Source: Weissella tructae (GTDB lineage: Bacteria > Bacillota > Bacilli > Lactobacillales > Lactobacillaceae). From it: a stretch of 64,000 nucleotides of DNA. This document shows, one piece after another, positions 8,717 to 17,881 of this stretch. Within the stretch, counting starts at the first letter, position 1; every line of letters begins with the position of its first letter. The stretch spans positions 682,001-746,000 of the forward strand of contig NZ_CP007588.1 of the NCBI RefSeq assembly GCF_000732905.1, written 5' to 3'. The notes below the pieces were generated by a model. The model searched no databases, was not told the DNA's origin, and saw only the letters and a program-made list of their open reading frames with translations. The position numbers and the translations under genes are program-made.

Positions 8717-9328
8717 ATGACATTCAATTATCCGAATGGCCAACCATATACAGGCCCACAACGACCAGCGAAAGCATCGTTACAATCACGGGCAAGTAAT
8801 CGTGGTATGACTCTTGAAGGAGACATTAATGTTGCGAATCAGTATTACCGAGATATCGGCCGGGCAGTGATTCATAAGAAACCCACACCTGTGCAGATTG
8901 TCAAAGTACATTATCCTGAACGCGCAGCCGCTAAAATTACAGAAGCCTATTTCACTCAGGCCTCAACGACTGATTATAACGGCATATACTTAGGACGTTA
9001 TATTGACTTTGATGCGAAAGAAACTGCCCATAAGCAGTCTTTCCCATTAAAAAATGTACACGCTCATCAAGTTGCCCACTTACGTCAGATTCAAACCCAA
9101 CAAGGGTTAGCAGTTTTCATCATTCGTTTCACGGCACGCCAAGAAACGTTTGTTATTCCCGCGACCCTACTATTTCAGTATTGGGATAATCAAGAAACGG
9201 GCCGGAAATCGATTCCGTATGATGCCTTTGTTACACACGGTGTCCGCGTGACCCCTGGTTTACAAATCAGCACCCCCTATCTTGACGCAATTGATCAATT
9301 GTTAGCTAAAGGAGAACAAAATGGCTGA
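8717..9328 (+). CDS. recU: Holliday junction resolvase RecU
   Basis: RecU cuts Holliday junctions during recombination and chromosome segregation. The 203-aa product shows the conserved N-terminal NYPNGQPY and SNRGMTLEGDINVANQYYRD segments, then the nuclease core with YNGIYLGRYIDFDAKET, where Asp and the acidic/Lys residues form the metal site. The length fits the family. AGG lies 8 bases before the start. Its stop overlaps the start of ponA by 8 bases, so the two are co-translated, the standard recU-ponA operon of Firmicutes. Confidence 0.95.
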   Translation: MTFNYPNGQPYTGPQRPAKASLQSRASNRGMTLEGDINVANQYYRDIGRAVIHKKPTPVQIVKVHYPERAAAKITEAYFTQASTTDYNGIYLGRYIDFDAKETAHKQSFPLKNVHAHQVAHLRQIQTQQGLAVFIIRFTARQETFVIPATLLFQYWDNQETGRKSIPYDAFVTHGVRVTPGLQISTPYLDAIDQLLAKGEQNG

Positions 9329-11594
9329 TGAACAATCCCGCATGAAGCGTACTAAAAAATCTTCTGCGAAGAAACAAAAGAAAACGCAAACAGGTAGTCG
9401 TCCCAAGCGTATTCTACGTAATACTCTATTGATTGGTTCTGCAGTAGCGGTCATTGGTATGGCCGCTGGTGGCGCAATGTTTACATACTACGCTGCAACT
9501 GCACCTCAAATTTCAGATTCTGCCCTACGCGGAACATCACAAACACAACTATTAGACAGCGAAGGTCGTGTCTTCTACACAACGGGTAATCAAACTCGTC
9601 AAGTAGCGACAACATCTGAATTGCCTAAGGAAATGCGTGATGCTGTTGTTGCCATTGAAGATCGTCGATTCTATCAACACCATGGTGTTGACCCTCGCCG
9701 TATCATGGGAGCAACCTTCGCAAACCTTGTTGGTTCATCTCTTGGACTACAAGGTGGATCAACACTAACGCAACAATTGGTTAAGCTAACCGTCTTCTCT
9801 ACTGCTACTTCTGATCAAACGATCAAGCGTAAAGCACAAGAAGCCTACTTAGCAACTAAGGTTGAAAAAGAATACAGTAAGGACGATATCCTAACCCTAT
9901 ATATGAACAAAGTGTATATGGGTAACGGTGTTTACGGTATGAAGACAGCGGCCAAGTACTACTATGGTAAGGACGTTGAAAAGCTAACCACACCAGAAAT
10001 TGCCCTTTTGGCTGGTCTACCTCAATCCCCTTCTGGTTATGATCCATACACTAACCCTGAAGGTGCCACAAAGCGTCGTAATGATGTGCTACGTGCCATG
10101 GCTACTTACGGAACAATTTCCGAAAAGCAAGCTGATGAATACACAAAGATTCCGGTTACTAAGGGATTGACTGATAGCCACCCTGAAACTGAAGCAAGTA
10201 TCGAAAATGCTAAGGTTTCAGATGCCTACATCACTTCAACTTTGAATGAATTGACACGCTTAGGTTATGAACCAGCTCGTGACGGTCTAAAGGTACAAAC
10301 GAACTTGAACGCTAAAATTCAAGAACGTGCCTACCAAGTTGCTAACGGTGATGATTACGTGCTTTGGCCAAATGATGATGTCCAAGTTGGTTTGACTGTA
10401 ACTGACCCTAATACTGGTGGTGTTATGGCCCAAATCGGTGGACGTAAGTCAGATCACGTCTTCGGTCTAAATCGTGCTACGCAAAAGAGTCGTTCTACTG
10501 GTTCTAATGCAAAGCCTTTGATTGACTTTGGTCCTGCCGTTGAATATCTAAACTGGCCAACTTACCGTGCCTTAGATGACAAGGAATACACATACCCTGG
10601 TACAAATATTCCTGTTAACAACTGGGACAACAAGTTCGACGGTCCAATGACAATGCGTCAAGCATTAGCACAATCACGTAACATCCCTGCTATCGAAACA
10701 TTTGAAGAAGTTGGCCCACAAAACGCTTCTAAGTTCCTATCTAACCTAGGTATTGACTTGAAGGCTGAAGACATGGTTGCTGGTAACGCTATTGGATTTG
10801 ATGCTTCATCAGAACAAACCGCGGCTGCCTTCTCTGCCTTTAGTAATGGTGGACAATTCTTCAAGCCAACATATGTATCAAGTATCCAAGACCAAGCTGG
10901 TGTTACTAAGGAATTCGAACCTAAGGGTTCATCAGCAATGGCCTCATCAACATCATTCATGATGAACAGCATGTTGCAATCTGTTATTTCTGATTCATAT
11001 GCAAGTATCATTGCTACACCTGCTTACGCACAAGCTGGTAAGACTGGTGTGGTTGGTTACGACTCAGATATCGATGTTCCTGATGGTGCAGCTTCTGACT
11101 CATGGTTCACTGGTTTCACTAAGTCAGCAACCATTTCAACTTGGGTTGGTTATGATCAACCTAACGTTCCTGGTCACTACCTATCTCGTGGTGAAGAACA
11201 ATACCTACCACTTCGTACGTACAGCGCATTGATGAACTACATTATGTCTGGTGAAGTTCTTAAAGAAACTGACTCTAGTCAATGGGAAATGCCTGCTACC
11301 GTTCGTTCAGTGATGAAGTACGGTAAGCAAGAATACGAAGTTGTTGGCGGTACATTTAATGACCCTGGTCTAAATGTTGCCCCAGTTGAATCTTCAACGC
11401 AAACATCAAAGAACCGACGTTCTTCTAAGCGTGAATCAAGCGCATCATCTGTTCAAGAATCTTCTTCTTCTGAAACAAGTAAGAAAGAAGAATCAGTCTC
11501 AGAATCTAAGCCTGAATCACAAACTGTAAGTTCAGAAGCTCCTGCAAATCAACCTGCAGAAAAGCAATCAACAACTACACCTGCAGAAAATTAA
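9321..11594 (+). CDS. ponA: class A penicillin-binding protein 1A
   Basis: A bifunctional peptidoglycan synthase of 757 aa. A Lys-rich cytoplasmic tail (residues 1-30) and one membrane helix (about 33-56) anchor it. The glycosyltransferase domain (GT51) shows AIEDRRFYQHHGVD and QGGSTLTQQLVK. The transpeptidase domain shows the active-site SNAK within STGSNAKP, the SRN triad of AQSRNIPA, and KTG in AGKTGVVG. A Ser/Glu/Thr-rich tail after about residue 690 is probably a disordered wall-facing region. Overlaps recU by 8 bases. The codon use favours a few codons, as in highly expressed genes. Confidence 0.95.
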   Translation: MADEQSRMKRTKKSSAKKQKKTQTGSRPKRILRNTLLIGSAVAVIGMAAGGAMFTYYAATAPQISDSALRGTSQTQLLDSEGRVFYTTGNQTRQVATTSELPKEMRDAVVAIEDRRFYQHHGVDPRRIMGATFANLVGSSLGLQGGSTLTQQLVKLTVFSTATSDQTIKRKAQEAYLATKVEKEYSKDDILTLYMNKVYMGNGVYGMKTAAKYYYGKDVEKLTTPEIALLAGLPQSPSGYDPYTNPEGATKRRNDVLRAMATYGTISEKQADEYTKIPVTKGLTDSHPETEASIENAKVSDAYITSTLNELTRLGYEPARDGLKVQTNLNAKIQERAYQVANGDDYVLWPNDDVQVGLTVTDPNTGGVMAQIGGRKSDHVFGLNRATQKSRSTGSNAKPLIDFGPAVEYLNWPTYRALDDKEYTYPGTNIPVNNWDNKFDGPMTMRQALAQSRNIPAIETFEEVGPQNASKFLSNLGIDLKAEDMVAGNAIGFDASSEQTAAAFSAFSNGGQFFKPTYVSSIQDQAGVTKEFEPKGSSAMASSTSFMMNSMLQSVISDSYASIIATPAYAQAGKTGVVGYDSDIDVPDGAASDSWFTGFTKSATISTWVGYDQPNVPGHYLSRGEEQYLPLRTYSALMNYIMSGEVLKETDSSQWEMPATVRSVMKYGKQEYEVVGGTFNDPGLNVAPVESSTQTSKNRRSSKRESSASSVQESSSSETSKKEESVSESKPESQTVSSEAPANQPAEKQSTTTPAEN

Positions 11595-11625
11595 TAACGC
11601 ACTTAATATTATTAAGACGTGCATT

Positions 11626-11669
11626 AAAAATGACCATTATCGATGTTTTATCGGTAATGGTCATTTTAT
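11626..11669 (+). terminator. terminator of recU-ponA
   Basis: AAAATGACCATTA and TAATGGTCATTTT with inner ATCGAT/ATCGG pairing, followed by ATTTTA on the plus strand. Confidence 0.8.
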
Positions 11670-11732
11670 TTTAGATCAATTATATTGTCTTTCCTCAAAC
11701 CATCTATGTGCGGCAAATTTTTGGACTAACAA

Positions 11733-11779
11733 CAAAACACGCCTACCTATCGTTCAATTGCGATAAGTAGGCGTGTTTT
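11733..11779 (-). terminator. terminator of the C39-like surface protein gene
   Basis: AACACGCCTAC and GTAGGCGTGTT pair, with inner TATCG/CGATA; T or A runs on both sides allow action on either strand. Confidence 0.8.
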
Positions 11780-11815
11780 TATTTTATTGATTCATTACGT
11801 ACATGAGATATTCAA

Positions 11816-13984
11816 TTAACGAATAACCATGTTCATTGACTTAGGTGACTTGTATCCTAATGTTTGTGTATTAGTGTTTACGTATTCCCAAGTGTTTTGA
11901 TCAACCCATTGTGTACGGTGTCCATATGAATATGGGTCCGCAATCAAGAATTTACCATTACTATGACCAACAATAGTCATAACGTGGAATGAGTGCGCAC
12001 CAGTCAAACGCCATGAGTAGTCTGCCCATGTTACGATTGCGTTTCCACGGTTCAATTCACGAATGATATCTCCCTTTTTGGCCCCTGTCAAATCAGCTGC
12101 ACCCATGTCTTTAAAGCTCTTGGCCATGGCACCAGCAAAGATCGTTTCAGTTACCGCACCACCATTCCCAAAGGGGTTTCCATAGAATCCTTTATTAGGA
12201 CTAACATGGTATCCAGAACCAGTCTTCTTATAGATAGATTGCAAAGAAGGCACATAACGTCCCTTGTGTGACAAAGCCATTTGCATTGAGGCTCCTTCAC
12301 ATCCTTGCGGCGCACCTTGGTTTAATTGTGAATAGTACTTGTAGTTTAACAATGCTTGTGTTGCCTTACCATTGTTTCCAAAGTAGTAACGCGTATTGTT
12401 AAATGTCTTCCAAGTATTCGTTAGACGCTTATAGTTGTCTCCATAATATTCAACATTATTTCCAAAGTAACGTGCACCCTTCATCGCGCGACCAGAGTTG
12501 TTCAAGTAATAAGTAGTCTTCTTATTCTTAATATCGTAGTATGCATTACGCATTTGCTTGTACGTTTGGTGGTTGTACGCTTCTACTTGTAGCTTACCCT
12601 TACTATCCTTGAATGTACGAATTCCCTTCATCGCACGTCCATTGTTATTAAAGTAGTAAGTTGTGTTCTTACTCTTAATATCGTAGTACGCATTACGCAT
12701 TTGCTTATACGTTTGGTGGTTGTACGCTTCTACTTGTAGCTTACCCTTACTATCCTTGAATGTACGAATTCCCTTCATCGCACGTCCATCGTTATTAAAG
12801 TAGTAAGTTGTGTTCTTACTCTTAATATCGTAGTAGGCGTTACGCATTTGCTTGTATGTTTGGTGGTTGTAGGCTTCTACTTGTAGCTTACCCTTTCCAT
12901 CCTTAAATGTACGAATTCCCTTCATCGCACGTCCATCGTTATTAAAGTAGTAAGTTGTGTTCTTACTCTTAATATCGTAGTATGCATTACGCATTTGATT
13001 AAACGTTTGGTGATTGTAAGCTTCTACTTGTAGCTTACCCTTACTATCTGTAAATTGACGGATTCCCTTTGTTGCACGTCCATTTTCATTAAAGTAGTAA
13101 GTGATATTCTTACTCTTGATTTCATAGTAAGCATTGCGCATTTGTTGATACGTTTGATGGTTGTACGCTTCAATTTGTAACTTACCATTACTGTCTGTGA
13201 ATTTACGAATTCCCTTCATAGCTTCACCATTAGTATTAAAGTAATAAACTTCATTAGGACCCAAGTTCAAATATCCATCGCGAAGTTGACTAAAGTCTTT
13301 TTGGTAATAGTGTGTGTATGATCCAACAACTTGCAATCCTGTCAACGCATTACCGTTAGCATCAAACAAATACCACTTCTTATCAATTTGCTTTTGTCCA
13401 GTAACGAAATCACCATTTTCGAAGTACTTACCGTCTTGCCAACCATTCTTAACTTCTTGTTCTGGTTCTAATTCCGCTTTGGTTTCTGATGTCTTTTTTT
13501 GTGTATCAGTTACTTTTTTAGTTTCTGACTTATTTTCAGACACGTCAGTTTCTGGTTTCTTTTCTGTTTTGTCTTCTGCCACATCAGTTGTGTCTTGCTT
13601 TTCTGATTTCTCATCTGCTTCATCAGGCACTTCTGTTGTCTCGGACTTATCTACTGGTGCATCAGTGACGTCTTTTGTCTCTGCCTTGTTTTCCAACACT
13701 TCAGTTACGTCTTTTGCTTCAGCTTCTTGTTCAAGGGCATTCCCTTTGATATCATCTTGTTTTTCTGCGACATCAGCACTTTTTTCATCCGCTACAGTTA
13801 ACGGTTCAACATCAGTATTTGTTGTTTCAGTTACAAGCGCTACTTTGTTGCTTAAATCATTATCTTGGATTTGTTCATCGGCGCTAACAGACATCGTCCC
13901 CATTGTTATTGCCGCAATTCCTGCAACCGCTGTTACCCATAACTTACCATGCTTATACATTTTAAAGTGTCGTTTCTCAGTCAT
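11816..13984 (-). CDS. secreted cell-wall-binding protein with C-terminal C39-like cysteine peptidase domain
   Basis: A 722-aa exported protein. The N-terminus has the KxYKxGKxW-type signal (KMYKHGKLWV, residues 8-17) and a cleavage site after SVSA (about 35). Residues 37-180 are an acidic, Lys/Glu/Thr-rich low-complexity linker. Residues 185-545 are glucan/choline-binding-like wall repeats (YYFNxxGRAMKG), including five 49-residue units. Residues 548-722 resemble peptidase C39-like domains, with likely catalytic Cys562 (GCEGAS), His664 or His667 (GAHSFHV) and Asp683 (ADPYSYG). It probably sits on the wall or on exopolysaccharide and cleaves peptides or wall stems; the substrate is unknown. 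GGGAG precedes the start. Monocistronic. Confidence 0.82.
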   Translation of the reverse strand: MTEKRHFKMYKHGKLWVTAVAGIAAITMGTMSVSADEQIQDNDLSNKVALVTETTNTDVEPLTVADEKSADVAEKQDDIKGNALEQEAEAKDVTEVLENKAETKDVTDAPVDKSETTEVPDEADEKSEKQDTTDVAEDKTEKKPETDVSENKSETKKVTDTQKKTSETKAELEPEQEVKNGWQDGKYFENGDFVTGQKQIDKKWYLFDANGNALTGLQVVGSYTHYYQKDFSQLRDGYLNLGPNEVYYFNTNGEAMKGIRKFTDSNGKLQIEAYNHQTYQQMRNAYYEIKSKNITYYFNENGRATKGIRQFTDSKGKLQVEAYNHQTFNQMRNAYYDIKSKNTTYYFNNDGRAMKGIRTFKDGKGKLQVEAYNHQTYKQMRNAYYDIKSKNTTYYFNNDGRAMKGIRTFKDSKGKLQVEAYNHQTYKQMRNAYYDIKSKNTTYYFNNNGRAMKGIRTFKDSKGKLQVEAYNHQTYKQMRNAYYDIKNKKTTYYLNNSGRAMKGARYFGNNVEYYGDNYKRLTNTWKTFNNTRYYFGNNGKATQALLNYKYYSQLNQGAPQGCEGASMQMALSHKGRYVPSLQSIYKKTGSGYHVSPNKGFYGNPFGNGGAVTETIFAGAMAKSFKDMGAADLTGAKKGDIIRELNRGNAIVTWADYSWRLTGAHSFHVMTIVGHSNGKFLIADPYSYGHRTQWVDQNTWEYVNTNTQTLGYKSPKSMNMVIR
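12512..13246 (-). repeat. five tandem 147-bp repeats in the surface protein gene
   Basis: Residues 247-491 are five 49-aa units with the core GRAMKGIRTFKDSKGKLQVE and YNHQTYKQMRNAYYDIKSKN. Units 3 to 5 are almost identical even at the DNA level, which points to recent duplication; units 1 and 2 have diverged. A sixth, shortened unit follows. Copy number may vary between strains. Confidence 0.9.
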
Positions 13985-13989
13985 CCCTA

Positions 13990-14080
13990 AATCTCCCTTT
14001 ATATTTTACACATACTAATAAATAGATTGTACATGACAACTATACCACATATATATCTGCCTATCACATTTTTTATAAAA
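13990..14080 (-). promoter_or_regulatory. probable promoter of the surface protein gene
   Basis: On the minus strand TGATAG, 16 bases, then TATAGT preceded by TGG (extended -10) lie about 50-60 bases before the ATG at 13984. The region is very AT-rich, so this is a moderate call. Confidence 0.35.
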
Positions 14081-14165
14081 ATTACACCTAATTTCTAATT
14101 TTATCAACACAGAGACATACTCACACGATTAATACAAGCTTTAAATGTACGTATATACCAAAATA

Positions 14166-14204
14166 AAAGACCAATCATCAAGAACATCTTGATGATTGGT
14201 CTTT
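14166..14204. terminator. terminator of dnaD
   Basis: AAAGACCAATCATCAAGA and TCTTGATGATTGGTCTTT form an 18-pair stem with a 3-base loop; on the minus strand it is followed by TATTTT. Confidence 0.85.
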
Positions 14205-14218
14205 ATGCCGATTTCTAA

Positions 14219-14974
14219 TTAATACTTTGTCCAATCAGTATTCATGATATCAACGTCCCATGAAATATCTGGTAAATCTGTTGCTTCGCGTTGCTTAAAT
14301 TGTTGATGCTTTTGCTTTTCGGCGTACACATCTTGCAACGAATGATAGTTCTTCTTTTGCCATGAAGCCAAAATAGTTTCAATATAACGGAGGCTTAATG
14401 CGCCATTTAATACCGCTTCTTGAATGGCAACTTGGATAAAATCTGCCCTAAAATGATCAATATCAAACCAATTCTTAATCGTATTAATCTCCATAGGACT
14501 TAAAGGACGACCAAATTCTTGTTCAACCATATTGAAAATATCCGCACGTGACAAATTACTTTCTTTATCTAATTGTTCTAATGCATTTTCACCTTGTGTG
14601 ACCACACGGGCACTCGTTGAGATGATTGGTAATGCATCCACATCAAACGCTAAAATCTTCATATACAATGGTGAAAAGTCTAATTGTGTCGCAACCTTCC
14701 CATTACCATCTCGCTTTGCATGATCCGTTAGATATTCTTTTTCACGTAATTGTTCAATCCCACGAGAAACACCTTCTACAGACCAACCAAGTTGATTAGC
14801 AACCATCTGTAGTTGGACATCACCATCAAAACGTGTCATTTGCGTTAATAAGTGCACCATCAATAAAAACTCATCATTGGTCATACCTAATTCACGATAA
14901 TGTTCAACAACATACGTACTTAAACCGACCATTGGTGCGTTAAAAAATGCTGTTACCTTTTCTTGATTTTCCAT
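14219..14974 (-). CDS. dnaD: DnaD-domain replication initiation protein
   Basis: DnaD helps load the helicase at origins and restart sites. The 251-aa product has a winged-helix N-terminal domain (about residues 15-100, FLLMVHLLTQMTRFDGDVQLQMVANQLGWSVEGV region) and a C-terminal DnaD/DnaB2 domain (about 135-210) with FGRPLSPMEINTIKNWFD and the YIETILASW helix typical of the YxxxIxxxW motif. It lies next to asnS and ypmB, as in many Firmicutes. A small membrane-protein gene ends 3 bases before its start, so both are probably in one transcript. Confidence 0.93.
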   Translation of the reverse strand: MENQEKVTAFFNAPMVGLSTYVVEHYRELGMTNDEFLLMVHLLTQMTRFDGDVQLQMVANQLGWSVEGVSRGIEQLREKEYLTDHAKRDGNGKVATQLDFSPLYMKILAFDVDALPIISTSARVVTQGENALEQLDKESNLSRADIFNMVEQEFGRPLSPMEINTIKNWFDIDHFRADFIQVAIQEAVLNGALSLRYIETILASWQKKNYHSLQDVYAEKQKHQQFKQREATDLPDISWDVDIMNTDWTKY

Positions 14975-14977
14975 GGT

Positions 14978-15118
14978 TTAACGCTTTACAAACAAAACCA
15001 TCGCAATCAATGCTAAGAAAGCGGCCCAAACTAAACGCCCAACATTGGCTGTTACCACTGTTTCAGTTTTAGACTTTTGAATTTTAACTTCAACTAAATC
15101 TTCGTTCATCAACTTCAT
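14978..15118 (-). CDS. 46-aa single-pass membrane protein upstream of dnaD
   Basis: A short open frame starting with AAAGGAG 7 bases before ATG and ending just before dnaD. The product has a charged N-terminal half (MKLMNEDLVEVKIQKSKTE) and one C-terminal membrane helix (about residues 26-44) with a KR end, so the tail faces outside or the helix is tail-anchored. No family is recognised. The perfect ribosome site and tight packing between the CPBP gene and dnaD support that it is real. Its role is unknown. Confidence 0.7.
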   Translation of the reverse strand: MKLMNEDLVEVKIQKSKTETVVTANVGRLVWAAFLALIAMVLFVKR

Positions 15119-15145
15119 TTTGTTTCTCCTTTGTCCAATTACTTT

Positions 15146-15823
15146 TTACAAAACACCCATCATTACTGGAATAAAGATTAGGAAATCATAGACAACGTGG
15201 GCAATAATTCCACCCCATAAGCTATCTGTCTTTGTCCAAGCATACGTAAATGGTAAACGTCCTACTCCAATAACAATCAGCATTTGATACCAGTTTCCAT
15301 TATAAGCATTAAAATGCATCATGCCAAATAATGCGGCACTAATCAAAGCGGCCCAAATCCACGCTTGCTTGCGACCAATTTTCTTAACCAACAAGTAATA
15401 CACTGGGAATGCAATTGATGCAGTGATAACTTCTTCTCCAATTAGCGAAATCCCCAATGTCGTTAGAGTTACAATGTTCCCCCATAAGGTTGGTTGTGCT
15501 AATGAATTGATAATCCCATTTTCTTGTAATGCGCCTTGTCCCAACAATGGACCAACTGCAGACGCCACGATAGATACAAGATATCCCAAAACAATTGCTA
15601 CAAAAATTGGCTTCCAGCTACCCTTTTTCATCTTCTTAAAGAATGACAAGAAAGTCTCTTTCCCAAACATCAACACTAACACTGCTGATCCAGCAGCCAA
15701 TAAGGCTAACCAACTCAACGGAACAGGATTTGTCCCTCCATACATTCCCAATGCAATAATGAATGGCGCTACGATGAATGTCCACTTATATGGCATCGGC
15801 GCTTGTTCAATTCGATTTAACAT
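15146..15823 (-). CDS. CPBP-family intramembrane protease-like protein
   Basis: A 225-aa polytopic membrane protein with about six to eight helices. The CPBP (Abi/CAAX protease) motifs are GEEVITAS (residues about 128-135), FGMMHF (FxxxH) and HVVYDF (HxxxD/N). The usual EExxxR arginine is not present at its expected place (EEVITA), so activity is uncertain, although the Glu and both His residues remain. In lactic acid bacteria such proteins are linked to bacteriocin immunity or surface-protein processing, but nothing nearby supports that here. It is followed by the 46-aa gene and dnaD on the same strand. Confidence 0.8.
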   Translation of the reverse strand: MLNRIEQAPMPYKWTFIVAPFIIALGMYGGTNPVPLSWLALLAAGSAVLVLMFGKETFLSFFKKMKKGSWKPIFVAIVLGYLVSIVASAVGPLLGQGALQENGIINSLAQPTLWGNIVTLTTLGISLIGEEVITASIAFPVYYLLVKKIGRKQAWIWAALISAALFGMMHFNAYNGNWYQMLIVIGVGRLPFTYAWTKTDSLWGGIIAHVVYDFLIFIPVMMGVL

Positions 15824-15920
15824 ATACTATCCTCCCAAATATGATTGTTTTACTATACTTTTATTCTACCTTATTTAGCTTTTTCGCGCACTCACCCTGC
15901 ATCCGTTTGAAATTAAATAA

Positions 15921-15962
15921 AAAACGATACATCGTGACATCATGTATCACAAAGTATCGTTT
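15921..15962. terminator. terminator of asnS
   Basis: AAAACGATAC and GTATCGTTT pair, with an inner GATACAT/ATGTATC alternative. T/A runs flank both sides. Confidence 0.7.
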
Positions 15963-15978
15963 CATTTTATTTAGCTAA

Positions 15979-17274
15979 TTATGGCTTCAAACGTGCAATT
16001 GTACGTGGGAATGGAATAGCTTCACGAATGTGTTCTTCTCCAGTTACCCAAGTAATCATACGTTCTAGCCCCAAACCGAATCCTGAATGTGGCACAGCAC
16101 CGAAACGACGTAAGTCTAGGTACCAAGCGTAATCTTCTAGGTCCAATCCCATTTCCTTAACGCGTTCTTCTAGGTAATCGTAATCGATATCACGTTCTGA
16201 TCCACCGATGATTTCACCATATCCTTCTGGTGCCAACAAGTCAGCTGAGATAACAACGTCATCACGATCTGGGTGGCGCTTCATGTAGAAGGCCTTGATT
16301 TCCTTAGGGAAGTTTGTGATAAAGACAGGGCTGTTAAAGTGGCTAGCCAAGAATGTTTCTTCAGGTGAACCGAAGTCTACACCCCAGTCAACATCGAAGT
16401 CGTTTTCTTGCAACAACTTAATCGCATCGTCGTATGAGACACGTGGGTATGGTAGCTTCGTGTATGAAGCCAACAATTCCTTGTCACGTCCCAATAGATC
16501 CAATTCGTATTGGTTACGGTCAAGAACAGATTGAATCATGTAGGCAACGTAACGTTCTTGCACTTCAAGTGATTCTGCTTGTTCCATCCAAGCCATTTCT
16601 GGTTCAATCATCCAGAATTCAGTTAGATGACGACGAGTCTTTGACTTTTCAGCACGGAATGTAGGTCCAAATGTGAAGACCTTTCCAAATGCCATCGCTC
16701 CTGCTTCAGCGTACAATTGTCCAGTTTGTGACAAGTAAGCATCGTTTCCGAAGTAGTCAGTTGAGAACAATTCTGTTGTTCCTTCTGGCGCTGAACTTGT
16801 CAACAAAGGTGAATCAATCTTGATAAACCCTTCCTTGTTGAAGAATTCATATGTTGCAGCGATCAAAGTGTTACGGATACGCAAAACAGCAAATGGTTGA
16901 ATGTGACGTAGGTAAAGGTGACGGTGATCCATCAAGAAATCAGTTCCGTGTTCCTTTGGTGTGATTGGGTATCCTTCTGAAGCCCCAACAACAGTAACGT
17001 CCTTAACATCCATTTCATATCCAAATGGTGAGCGTTCGTCTTGGCGGATTGTTCCAACCAAGTACATGCTTGTTTCTTGTGTCAACGCCTTAATCTTAGC
17101 GAAGATATCTTCACCAACGACTTCCTTTGAGACAACACCTTGGAAAAATGCAGTTCCATCACGTAGTTGCAAGAATTGCATCTTATTTGATCCACGCTTA
17201 TTACGTAGCCAAGCTCCTAAGCGAACTTCTTTTCCAACAAATTGTGGCGCATCTTCAATACGAATTGTTTCCAT
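15979..17274 (-). CDS. asnS: asparagine-tRNA ligase
   Basis: AsnRS charges tRNA-Asn. The 431-aa product has the N-terminal OB-fold anticodon-binding domain (residues about 1-105, [22 protein letters not shown]) and the class II catalytic core, with motif 2 around [24 protein letters not shown] and motif 3 [15 protein letters not shown]. The [15 protein letters not shown] sequence favours the Asn over the Asp enzyme. The ATG at 17274 was preferred over that at 17280 because GGAG is 7 bases upstream of the former and only 1 base from the latter. It follows ypmB with a gap of 10 bases, so both form an operon. Confidence 0.94.
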   Translation of the reverse strand: METIRIEDAPQFVGKEVRLGAWLRNKRGSNKMQFLQLRDGTAFFQGVVSKEVVGEDIFAKIKALTQETSMYLVGTIRQDERSPFGYEMDVKDVTVVGASEGYPITPKEHGTDFLMDHRHLYLRHIQPFAVLRIRNTLIAATYEFFNKEGFIKIDSPLLTSSAPEGTTELFSTDYFGNDAYLSQTGQLYAEAGAMAFGKVFTFGPTFRAEKSKTRRHLTEFWMIEPEMAWMEQAESLEVQERYVAYMIQSVLDRNQYELDLLGRDKELLASYTKLPYPRVSYDDAIKLLQENDFDVDWGVDFGSPEETFLASHFNSPVFITNFPKEIKAFYMKRHPDRDDVVISADLLAPEGYGEIIGGSERDIDYDYLEERVKEMGLDLEDYAWYLDLRRFGAVPHSGFGLGLERMITWVTGEEHIREAIPFPRTIARLKP

Positions 17275-17284
17275 GGTCATACTC

Positions 17285-17797
17285 CTATAAGTTTTCTATT
17301 GCGCGAATGATCTTGCCATCTGAAAATTGGTAAGTCAATAGCGTCAAATTATTATCTTTTTCAACCAAAGTTACTAACCATACAGGGACGTCATCATAGA
17401 TTCCCATCCCAATGCTTGTAACTTCTTTGGGCTTAAAACGAGATTGTACATCATCACGGACTTGCTTTTCAGACCAACCAGTCGTCATGTCAATTTCCAT
17501 TAATTCACCAGTACTATTATTTCGAATAACCCCAATGTTTTGTTTCTTCTGATTGGTTCCCACTAATGATGTAAAGACATCATTACGTGATACTGAGTAA
17601 TACTGGTCAACTTCAACCAGATTAAACTTTTCAGTGGCCAATTCCGTTAGGCGATGTTCACCCTCTCGAACTGGATGAGTCGCCATAACCAAAAACGTCA
17701 CTACGATAGCTATCACAGCCACGATACCGCCTATAATTTTAAACCACCTGGCTCGGCGAGCTCGGTGGAGCGCCTGTGGCGTTTGTCTGATTTCCAT
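17285..17797 (-). CDS. ypmB: YpmB-like membrane-anchored protein (DUF5590)
   Basis: A 170-aa protein with a basic N-terminus, one membrane helix (residues about 19-41, [21 protein letters not shown]) and an extracellular tandem domain of the YpmB/PepSY-like kind ([17 protein letters not shown] and later [28 protein letters not shown]). The family is conserved in the asnS-dnaD-dinG neighbourhood of Firmicutes but has no assigned biochemical role. It stands 10 bases before asnS. Family assignment rests on architecture and context. Confidence 0.8.
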   Translation of the reverse strand: MEIRQTPQALHRARRARWFKIIGGIVAVIAIVVTFLVMATHPVREGEHRLTELATEKFNLVEVDQYYSVSRNDVFTSLVGTNQKKQNIGVIRNNSTGELMEIDMTTGWSEKQVRDDVQSRFKPKEVTSIGMGIYDDVPVWLVTLVEKDNNLTLLTYQFSDGKIIRAIENL

Positions 17798-17881
17798 AGC
17801 GTGACGTCTCCAATCGCATCATCAAAAACATATCTAAAACTAAGTTATACTTTATCAGAAAATGCCCTGAGTTTAAAGGGG

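Noticed and set aside
13314-14018. 234-codon plus-strand frame opposite the surface protein gene
   Set aside because: It is the shadow of the low-complexity Glu/Lys/Thr/Val linker; Ser/Val/Thr-rich translation results from the opposite strand.
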